DNA of 64,000 nt. It comes from Bimastos eiseni (taxonomy: Eukaryota > Annelida > Clitellata > Crassiclitellata > Lumbricidae). The first letter of the stretch is position 1. Each line of letters begins with the position of its first letter. The DNA is taken from contig OY365813.1 in the NCBI GenBank assembly GCA_959347315.1, positions 34,472,893 to 34,536,892 of the forward strand, written 5' to 3'. The position numbers and the translations under genes were made by a program. Under the pieces are notes generated by a model. The model saw nothing but the letters and a program-made list of their open reading frames with translations. It had not been told where the DNA came from and did no database searches. Positions 39,664 through 51,100 of the stretch are shown here, piece by piece.

Positions 39664-42125
39664 TTGATATAAAGCCCAAAAAATGAATAGGATCGTAATG
39701 ACTGGGAAAAACACGAAACCACTCAACTTTAAAGATCATGCACAATTCTCATCTAACAATACGAAGCAGTTGCAAGCAGACAGACAGCCCAAAGCGGGAA
39801 AATTGTGAACAAAGCCAGTTAACAAGCATAAATAGACTAAGGGTGTTTAAAACAATAATAGCTACAGATAGCAATATGAGAAAATGGGACACAACCAAGA
39901 TTCAAGAAAAATAAAAATAGAAATGGTTTAAAAGCATAATTTCATAAGATAACGACAAATCGAACTTGAAACATGAAACATACTTTAAGATTATTGAAAA
40001 GAAAGCATGAAGTTTTATAATAACTCTTAATAGTTCAGTAATTTTGAATGGTTTAACTACTTTGCATAGTCTAATAATTTCAACTCATAATCTATCGTGC
40101 TGACCCCTACAGGCCCACACTATTTAGCGCCTCAATTTCTTAAAACAATATTTGAATGGGGATTAAATTCAATATTTCTGTCTGCAACAGCACAACACAA
40201 TAGGCAAAAAGGATATTATTATACCCAATATATATATGCATATATATATTTATATCTTCGTTTAATAGACAAACAGTTAGAGCTGCACCAATTAATCGGC
40301 CGGCCGATTAATCAGGTCGATTATCAGACATATCGGCAGTATCGGGTATCAGCAACGATAATCGGCGCCGATATGAAAAATTAAATTTTCTATTTTATAA
40401 TAATTATTATTCTGTCTTTAACCCCTTTGGCGTGTAGCCCGAGTTGCGTAATCCGTTCCCATAGCGTGTAATCAGCCCGAAGTCAGAGATTATAGGGCTA
40501 CTTCAGACCACCCAGTATGCATTGAGCTTGTATAAACCGCGGAAGGCTCTAGCTGTTGTGCAGAGTGAGTAACAGTACCTACTTAATGACCCTGGGCAGC
40601 TATTTCGTCTCTGCTGGCTGCACACCGGCCACCACCACTGACGTCCTATTTTAGGCCAAAGTTGCATTTCGTCTGGAAGAGGAAATGGGGTGTTTGATAG
40701 AAGAAGAAAGTGATTGTATGTCTGAATTTGCTACCAGAGACATTCCCATCACAATAGTTCAATGTTTGGGGAAATAGTGATGATGATGATAGCTTACAAT
40801 GCTCATTCTACTTTTGCATGGTGCGACAGAGACCCTTTTCCGCTCGTACCCATACCATTATAGTTGGTGCACCTGGGCATAAGGTTTATCTGACTGATAA
40901 TAGACACTGTCATACCAACATCTTCTGCTTATAGCTGTTGTACAGAGTGAGTCACAATACATCTTTGGAAAACACAATGAAATAATCAGTTATTGGTTAT
41001 TATAATCGGTATCGGCAAATGAAATAATCAGCAATAATTGGTATCGGCATAATCGGCAAAAAGTGATATCGGTACAGCTCTACAAACAGTCACAAACTGA
41101 CACACTGCAGTTAGTTACAGAAGATGAAAATCGTTTTTTAATCGTTGTGCTAGGTTACAATATAAAGATCTGTCTTAAATTCTATTCGGTTTCAATCTCA
41201 GTCTTGGATTGAATTTCGTTCTGTGCTGTGACCTAATCCTATATGCAAAAAATGAGCTGAATTCAATTGAATTGAATATAACAGGCTCACAATTCCAGGT
41301 CATAATCTATTAAAAACATAACAGTTTAATAATTATAAAAAGATTACTAGTATTTTAGTAGTCTAATAATATTGAATAGTTTAGTAACTTTGAATAGGTG
41401 CTTGTAATTTGGAATTGTTCAACAATGCTAAAGTCAAATTTATAAGTTCTAATAGCAATAAATTATAATCCATAATATAGGTCTTGTACTCAAATAATAC
41501 CTTAATAACTTTAAATAGTTTTGTAATTTTTAATGGTTTACAATTTTTTTCTAGTCTAAAATTTTTAATAGTTTATTGAATAGCTTAATAATTTTGAGTA
41601 GTGTCACAATTTTGAATAGATTGATAATTTTGAGTAGTCTAATAATTGTTAACAGCAATAAACTTTAATCAGTGTATTCGAATAATTTCTGTAAATAAAA
41701 CTTTACAACAATAAGGCTCCAAACACCCTAACAACCCTTCTCTGAACAAGGATGTGAGTGCAAAACGTATCTGAGGAAGGTCTGAGTAGGGTTAAACCAG
41801 CAACGCATACCTGGGCATCAGGGTGTGCCCTCTCTGAGGAAGCAGCGGCAGCGTGGTTGTCAGCGAGAAGTTGGTTCAACTGGCGCAGCCAACAGGCGCC
41901 ACCTGTGGCCTGCAGATGACTTATCTTCTGTCTCAGATCTGCATTTATCAGAAGGGGATATAGACATCAGAGGCAGATGAAGAGAGAGAGACAGAGTGAG
42001 AGAGAGAGAGATATGGAAAGGCAGGTAGAGGTATGAAGAGAGAGAGAGAGAGAGCAGAGTACATAGGCAGTGGGGCATAGAGGAAGATGGAGGAGTGACA
42101 AAGAGAAGGCTGCCGGGAAGGCAGG

Positions 42126-42156
<31 letters not shown>

Positions 42157-45100
42157 TAGACAGACAGACAGACAGGGAGGCAGAGACATAGATAAGGTAG
42201 GGACCAACAATTCACCGACTTTCAGTGATTGAATCTCGAATCGAATCAGAGGCAAACAACAGGTGATCATGAGAATGACATGCAAGACAACAGAAACAGA
42301 CAGAGTAGAACACAGAGCCACAAAGACAAAGAGAGAGACAGACAGACAGCAGAGACTGAGAGAGACACACACACACACAACTTGATAAGCTACATAAACC
42401 TGAATCCTTCTGGATTACATTACGCCCGATAGAAATGTTACGCACATTCCATTCGCCCAAACAGAACCAAAAGCAGAAGCCGACAAATCATGTGGAACCC
42501 ATCAGAAAATAAACAATAAGCAACATATATGATGCCTTCCTTTGTCTGATGCAAAAAACGTCAACACAAAGAAGACGTAATCACTTTGGTAACCAGAAGA
42601 ACTCTCACCAAATCAAGCGAAGCAAGCCGAATGAAAGCCCAACCAAACCAAGTGGAACATTTAGAAAACCAAGAAGAACCAGAAACAAACCAAGTGAAAC
42701 ATTTAGAAAACCAAGAAGAACCAGAAACAAACCAAGTGGAACATTTAGAAAACCAAGAAGAACCAGAAACAAACCAAGTGGAACATTTAGAAAACCAAGA
42801 ACAACCAGAAACAAACCAAGTGGAACATTTAGAAAACCAAGAACCAGAAACAACCAAGTGGAACCTTCCAAGCAGAAACAGACCAGATCCTTTACCAAAC
42901 CAAGCAGAACCAGAAATAGAAAAAGCAGAACTTTACCAAACAGAACCTTTACCATGGGGCACGGTGGCTGATTGGTAAGAGCAGTCGGCCCATAACGATC
43001 AGTGTGTACTGAGTGAGCGGGTTCGACCGTCGTCCAAGGAGTCACTGTGTAGGAACCTTGAGCAAGTCCTTCAAGCACAATTGCTCTGCAGTACAACTGC
43101 AATTGTGCCGTCAAGGCGTGTGTATGCACTTCTGAGCAAAAAAATTTAGGAAGAAGGGCAGTATCAAATTTCAGAATAAAAAAATAAAAAACCAAAAGGA
43201 ACCAGAAATAGACCAAGCAGAGCTTTTACCAAACCAAGCAGAACCAAACCAACAAAAAGTCGATCCTGCAACGTATTCTGTCATACATACTTGTTTACCT
43301 GAGGTAGCTGATATGCCCCCAACAGCGCCACCTGTCAAAATGTTCGCTCCGTCACGCGCAATGGTCTCGCTTGGATTCGCTGTGACACTAGGAGGCATTG
43401 CCGAGGGGTAGGGGAAAACAGATCGAGAATTGACGGAGGACGGGGAACCTGAAGAATCCACTGGTTCCGCATCGGCGATTGTCGGTTCATTCACTGCGAC
43501 CTGAATTATATAAATCAAACCAAATTATCAGCAATACCTTTCCAATGTAATGTAATGTGATATAGCACCCCTTCAAAATATATGATCATAGGCGCTCTCT
43601 GCACTGACCTATATGATGTTCAATGTCATTACTAACAAATATTTAACATCAATTAGCAAAACTATGCACAGTGAGCTCAAAGAGTCACCAGTGGTTGGCC
43701 CACGAACAAGCGTCCATCCAACCAACCGATTCCCGTCGACAGCTGACAGATGGCTGGGATGTTCAGAGTCTCTGGGAAACCAAGTTCAATCTTCAATCAA
43801 TTAATCACGGACATTTATTTGGCAAATCAGAAACAATTAACATTAGTTCCACACAAAAAAATAGTGATAAGCCTAAGTCTTGTTGAAAAAAGAAGGAGAC
43901 AGTGAATAAGCCTTCAACAGAATATTTTTTAATATGTTTTTATTGATCAACAGGAAAGAACACATGAGCTAATATTTGGAAATTAAAAGGAGCAGGAACA
44001 ATAGAGAAGAAAAAAGGTCCGATGGTCCCGCTAGTCGGCCTACACAATTTTGGGAATACAGAACGCAAAGGTATGAGAAGACAATTCAAATTGAAAACCG
44101 TAAAATAAATTATTTAAATACTAAATGATCATTGTACACATGTTATTCAAGAGAAATTGATAACAGATGATTTATCAATTTATTAATAAAAATACAAATA
44201 AAATTTGAAGCATTAAGGCTGAGTGTAAGAAAGGCAAAATATAAACAGAAAAGTGTAACAAGGCATGTACTTCTGGCAAAGCAAGAAAATTCAATGTGCA
44301 GATCTTAATCGTAATCCTCAAACTTCTAAAGCACCACTCGAAAGCCAAGTGCATGGCACCAGCTTAATCACGAGCAATGCGTCAAATCAAATGGGTCATC
44401 AGAAGGGCTGGTGGAAGGGCAGAGTCCAGTTTTCAGAGGAGGCAGAGTAGCTGCTAAGGAGCTTTTTTGTCGAGGATTGGAGTCTGGGAAAGATAAGGTA
44501 CACCTAGAAGCAAGCTGTCCAAAGAACAAAGGAAATAGGTCATCACTCTGCGACCTACCACAGACGACCTACTGACCTTACGACCTGGCTTTCGATTGGC
44601 TCGTTTCGCCTCACGTGACTTGTTGAGAGCCCAACGAACGGCCACCATGTCCATTTCCGTTGCTGTGGCCCTAGCGCCATCTAGGATGATCTGTAAAAAA
44701 ACAAAAACAGACAAAAATAATAGGTCATATTCATTGTTATCCGCATTAGTATTAGTTTATTGATAATTACAGTGATCAATACAGTTTCGTAACCGCTCAT
44801 TCATTTAATCGAGGAAAATCTGCCAAAGCGCAACTAGCTTGTCGAGTATTATCCAATCACATCAGTAACGACGTTAGTCGATTTCGAATAGTGGCAAGAT
44901 AAAGTTGATTAAGTTCAACATATTTGGATTAGGCATAAATACATACATGTATACAATTCATACATTCATATGCATTCTTACACTGATACATAAAATTCAA
45001 ACATACCTACATGTGTTTTGCAACTGTATATCTTTTTGGATCTTTTATTCAACTTAACTTCTGCTTGCTCTGGTCGCCGATCTCTTCGCTCGGCCTCCAG

Positions 45101-48100
45101 AGGACTTATATGCTTCCACACGATCACACTGCCACCAGACGGAATAGAGCTTTCTCATTTATGGGTCCCAGTGCTTGGCATAGCCTTCCATCTGACCTGC
45201 GCTCTCTCTGCGGGACCTGTCTGGCTCTTTCTATGAACTTCTTAAGACCTTCCTCTTTGACCAAGCCTGAGTCAGGAGCACCTCTGAATAGTTATCTTGA
45301 AGAGGTGCTATATAAATTGCATTGATTGATTGATATACAGTACACTCATACATACATAACACTCATACATACACATACACAATTATTCATAGATACCTAT
45401 ATACAACATTCCAATATACAACATACATTCATACATGTCCAAACATTGACCTACAGATATTCAACAACAACAAATCCATTGCAAGCCTACATCTACATTG
45501 ACTCCCACCTCCTTGGCGCGTTCCCTGAACATTTCGAACACATTTGTCCTGTAGTCTAGGCTTGCCGTGACAGGATTGCCACGCAGGTCGAGCGACTCAA
45601 GGCAAGGCAGATTGCTCAGGTATCTCACTTCGAGAATCTGTAAAAGTCATAATCGTTACGTTTTAATAGGAGAGTCATCAGGATTAATAAAATTCTATAT
45701 AAAGAAAATGACAGTATTAAAACACAGCTAAAACTGAAAAAAATATATTATTTAGAAAATTAACCCTTTAACGACCGGCGTTAATGATTATGCCTTACAC
45801 TGTCCAATCACGCGCCTTAGATGTGACGGACAAAGCACGTGACTTGGGTAATTATATAGATAGATAACAAGATTAGATTGGATAAGATTAGATTTCAATC
45901 AACACTCAAACAATCAGATTGGACATTTTAAGTTTTCCCTTAAGGCGGCCATAGAGCAATGGACAACACACTGGGAATAAAGCTGGGGAACCGAATTCGA
46001 TGCGTGTATCCCCATAAAATTGACTAGTCCTTCTTTCACTAGGCGGCAGTGATGGTCAAATCAGATGTAGAACGTAATGGGCGTCTTGCATGGCTGCCGA
46101 CGGTTAAATTCGACTCCTGTAATAACATGTAATCATTTGTTCGTACTGTGCTTGTAATCCCACTGCAATTTGTCATTTGAAAATAAACGAATATTATAAT
46201 TATTATTTTAGATTTCAATCAAGATTCAAACCTGTGCGACATTATTGTGACTGACATCAAGGATTTCCAAAGAATACAATTTTGCCAAACCTACAACAGA
46301 GCCAATAGAAACCAATGAATTGACAGCAAGGCCAATGATAAAATCTGTGAATAAAAACTGTCCCTCCTGTTCATCAGTGATCAGGAGGGGAAAACTTAAC
46401 CGGCCCTCCTGATTTCGATGATTGCAAGAAAGACATTAGATAACATGCTTCATACATACATCAATCATTTATATCATCATCATCATCATTCCCAAGACAA
46501 CATTACATAACATCAAACTACATTCATCTGGCCATCAAGATTCAAATGATGTAGACTTAAATAATGCTATGTGTAATACCAAAGAACCCTCTCATTTTTC
46601 AAAATATCCAAGATAGATCTTACACTGAATGAATAACATCAAACCAAATAGCTGGACCTCCCATTTTCACAATCCTTGAATAAGACATTACACCCAACTA
46701 TATCGCATTAGACAGCTAACTCTCTTACTTCTCACAATCCATAAATAGCAGGCCTCCCTCCCTCAACACAACAACACCAAACCATAATCCAACCGAAAAC
46801 CCATTCCCCATTTTCCCAATTGCCTCCCGACGAACCTTCGAGGCTCTCGAGTTTGTTGTGGCTGAGGTCAAGGGTCGTGACGTTTCCGAGTTTCATGTGG
46901 AGCGAGGGAACGAATCGGATGACATTGTGGGAAAGGATCAACCGCTGGAGGCAGCTGAGGTGAGCGAGGTTCTCCATCGCCTCCAGGCGGTTGTGGCTCA
47001 GATCGAGAAACTCAACGTGCGGCAACAATTTCTTAAACAAAACAGACCGCAGCACAGGCAAATTCTGAAGACATTAAAAATCATAATGAATTATTATTAT
47101 ATTTATATCTTTATTATTATTATTATCTTTATTATTATTATTATCTTTATCATCATCATCATCACCACCACCACCACCACCACCACCATCATCATTAATA
47201 AAGATTGTAATGCTTGCCAGGTCAAATGTGAATCTGAGGCACCAGTTAGTCTATTATTAATATCATTAATTAAATTTGATCAGATCGAATTGTGAATCTG
47301 GATTAGAACAGATCATAGAAGTCATTTCATTAGATCAAAAAGTTCTTGGATCCCATTAGATCATAGAAATCATTAGATCAAATTAAAAATTTGCTTCTAT
47401 GGATATAGAAATGGACCTGTTTGCAAAATATATCATCTTGCGTTATAATCATTACTAAACGAATTATGTCATCATCTACTCAACCCATAAAACCCATCAC
47501 ATAGATAAGATAAATACCACAGATTCGTCGATCTGATGAATCCGGTTCTTGCTGAAGTTGGCCCGCCGAACGAATGACCACGGTTGCACGAGCAGAGTGG
47601 CAGTGTTCTCGTCACACATCGTCAGCTGACCACGACCAACGCCAATCAGCAGAACCTCCTACAAGAACAGTGATAAAAAATAAATACGAAAAAAATAAAA
47701 ATAATTAATATTAATAATTAAAAATAATAATTATGAAAATAATAAAAATAACAATTAATAATTTTCGTTTAATTTTAAACTGACAGACGGCAGATGATTA
47801 CAAGTACAGTATGAACGAATGATGACAAGTTATTGCATCAGTCGAATTTGCACAGTAGCCATGCAAGGCACCCATTACACTATACATGTGATTTAAAAAC
47901 CAACCCTGCCGCCTAGCGAAAGAAGGACTAATCAACAACCGTACGAGGGATGTATACGAGCATCGAACTCGGCTCTGCACCCCAGAGTCTTATCCGTTAT
48001 TAAATTGAATTTAGTTAGGAAATATGGACTATTCGCGATTGCAATTACCTTGAGGCAACTCAGAGACTGACTGGCTCCAACATAGGTCAGCGACTTCTTC

Positions 48101-51100
48101 AGGTGCTCGACCTCGGCAATCTTGTCCGCATTGCAACCGGATATCTGGACAACAGACAACGCAGAGAACAGCCAGAGTTCTAAAGCAAGAATCCAGACTA
48201 ACCTATTTAATCAAAATCGGTATAACCTAATCTAACCTTGTAAATCCACAAAAGTATCTGCTGCAACTTAACTTAGGCTAACCAATGCTAATTAAATATT
48301 ACCTATCATGATCTAATTTAACTCCATCTTCAATTTTATTCAGTCTAACCTGACTTCGTTTCAAACTTTAACTGAGATCAACTGAGAAACCAGTGCAGCT
48401 AAAGTGCTAAGCTAAGTTAATTCAACCCAATTTTACCCCTAATCAAATTTAAGAGCTACCCTAACCTACTCTTGCCAAATCTTGTGTGAGTTTAATGAAT
48501 CAAAGCTACCTGGAACAAAGTGATAAGTCAGAACCTTACAGAGCTAAAGGCTGGCCTACAGCATTCAGAGAGGAACAGAAGACTGACAGACTTTATAGAC
48601 ACATAGGCAGACACATAAGCAGACAGACAGACAGAGACAAAAAGAGAGAGACAGACAGAAAAACAGTGTTCATGGGTTCTGTGTGCCACATAAAAGCGGT
48701 CCAGATCGAAAAGATCATCACAAACCTGTAGGGTCGTCAGTGACTTAAAGCAGTGGAGGTCGAAGGTCAGATCGTTCATGTTGACGTTGCTGCGCCCGAC
48801 TGGAAGCGTGCTGCCATCTATCTGCAAATATCAAAACGAGAGACACACCATTACAATCGATCGATGTTGGAATTCGCTGCCAAAAAGAAATCAGTCTTCA
48901 TGTCAAGATACATTCACCACAACTAAACACCTCAGAGCATACAATCAGCTTTGTGGGTTCAGGACAAGAGCCATTTGTAGGAGATGGGTACGCATAAATT
49001 ATATTGATAATTGAGTCGAAAGGGTCATTATCTTAAACTGAAAAAAAACCAGTTAGTATATATGACGGAGAATGCAGATCATAGGCTCAATGATAACTTA
49101 CCGTAAAGTAGCTAACTGATAGTGATCATTACCGTAAACTGGCGTAAGAATACCTGAAGATGCTTAAGTCTCGTGACAAAGTCAAGAAGATGTCCAATAT
49201 CTTTCCGGAAATCTCCGGAATCTAAAACATATCAGATGAATGAATAAGTAAATAAATCAATAAACAAATAAAGTAAAAATAAATAAATATAAAAATATGC
49301 TACAATAATATTAAATAAATCTGATAAACAGTTAGAGCTCGAGTGTGAAGTAACCAAAGTTAAAAAGACAAAGAGAGTTCAATGAGCAGAAGATAGCACA
49401 GAGAGCAGCAGTAAGCAGACGCGATTAGAGTACTAAGAGCAAAGTGAGCAAAAAAGAGAGAGGAGCAGAAGATAGCAAAATGAGCAACAGAGTAGAATAG
49501 AGCAAGGTGAGCACAGTGAGCAGAGCAGAGCACATTGCACACCCTCCCTCAATTTTCTGCGAAGCTCTGACCCACTCATTTCATTTCTGTAGGTGGCAGT
49601 TCCATTTTTTTTCATGCTCTAGACAAATTTTCAAATTGCGTTTTAACTGTCCTAGACTCCTAGTAGATAATAAATAAATTCCTCCAATTAAATTTGACAA
49701 AGTCTAACCCCTGCCTAATCTAAGTTTTAACCTCGCACCATTAAGGTGTCAACAATTCTAGGCTAAGAGGAAGCGGTCTTACCACATGTCGGTTCTGGTA
49801 AGGCAAGTCTCGTGCAGATGGCGTTGATCTGTAGAGGACTCAGGTGGTAGACCTTGTCTGAGAGAATGATGGCATCACCTGAACCACCACACAAAACAGA
49901 TGGTTAAACCACTTCTACTTAAGGTTCCTCCATTTCTACAGATGGTTTGTCTATTTCTACAGATGGTTAATCCACTTCTGCAGATGGTAGAACCACTTCT
50001 ACAGAAGGTTAATCCATTTCTACAGATGGTAAATCCACTTCTACTGATGGTTAATTCACTTCTACTGATAGTTAATCCACTTCTACAAACGGTAAAACCA
50101 CTTCCATCAATCCTTCCATTCCCTAGAGCTGTCAATCCCTCCTTTCCATCATTCATCCATCCCTCTATCCTGAGCTATTCACCCATCATCTGCTTAAATA
50201 GGCAGAGAACAAGAACAATTCTTTTCACAACAAGCTTTTTCCAGTGCTACAGTAGATAAATATCGGCTCTAAATCTGCAATAACATTATCAATGTTAATG
50301 TGATGTTAATGTGATGCAAATGCAATGTAACATAACAAATGTAACACAACTTCAATGTACTAACCGTTCTCGTACAAAGTCTCGGCCAAAGTCTCGGTAA
50401 TTCCGTGGATCTCCTAAAGAAAGAAAAACCCACAATATAGTCGTGTAAAGTAAAGTAACAGAGTTCTCTGCTCATTTCTTGTACTGCTTAGGTTGGTTTG
50501 ATCGTACCATCCTTCGTCGTTCTCCTTTTTCCGTTTCCTCTTCGTTGTTCCCTCAATTACAGTTCTTATGATGGAGTCTCACCTTATTATTTGGATCAAC
50601 CATTTCCTCAGTTGGCTTCAAATTAATAATATAATTAATATTATTAATAATAATTAAAAAAATAATAACAAAAACAAACAATAATAGCAGCAATAATAAA
50701 TATAATAACAATATTGTTCAAACAATAACTGCACGCACACAAAAACTGCCACTATAGAAGCAACCAATTATCGTCCAACTAAGATTCGGTTTCTACCATA
50801 CCCCCCTCATCTTCAATGAGAGCAAGAAAACAAAAAAACAAACCAAATAACTCACAAGCTGCGCAGTATTGAGTATTAGTTTAACAACACAGATCATTAG
50901 TGTCGCCCACCTCCTTTATCCAGGCTTTGGACTGGCACTCTCAGAGTGCAAACAGTGGCAGAGTTTGATGCAACAAATCCAAATCAGCAAACAAACGAAA
51001 TAACTCACGTATTTATGGAAGTCTAGGAATCGAGTGAACACGGGCGGTATGTGTGGAAGGCTTTTGATGAGCGACTGGAGGTAAAGCTCGAGTTCCACTT

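Larger units (their letters stand above)
38381..41810. other. NISCH last intron: repeats and one hAT MITE
   Basis: ATTGATT-rich sequence (38460-38760), a decayed LINE C terminus (38790-39060), AGAC repeats (39580-39662), the hAT MITE at 40278-41082 and AT-rich sequence with TTTAATAGTTT-like repetition (39960-40090, 41300-41690). A small NISCH exon may hide here because the flanking phases do not agree. Confidence 0.55.

Noticed and set aside
42953..43192. tRNA gene
   Set aside because: The A and B boxes are present, but the cloverleaf does not close and a SINE body follows; another copy exists.
42605..43216. 203-codon minus-strand frame with repeated [14 protein letters not shown], looking like membrane segments
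   Set aside because: It is the reverse reading of the 42-bp minisatellite plus a SINE; hydrophobicity is a composition effect.
49875..50156. 93-codon minus-strand frame with LTICRSG repeats
   Set aside because: 21-bp minisatellite in a NISCH intron; it lies outside the phase-consistent exons.
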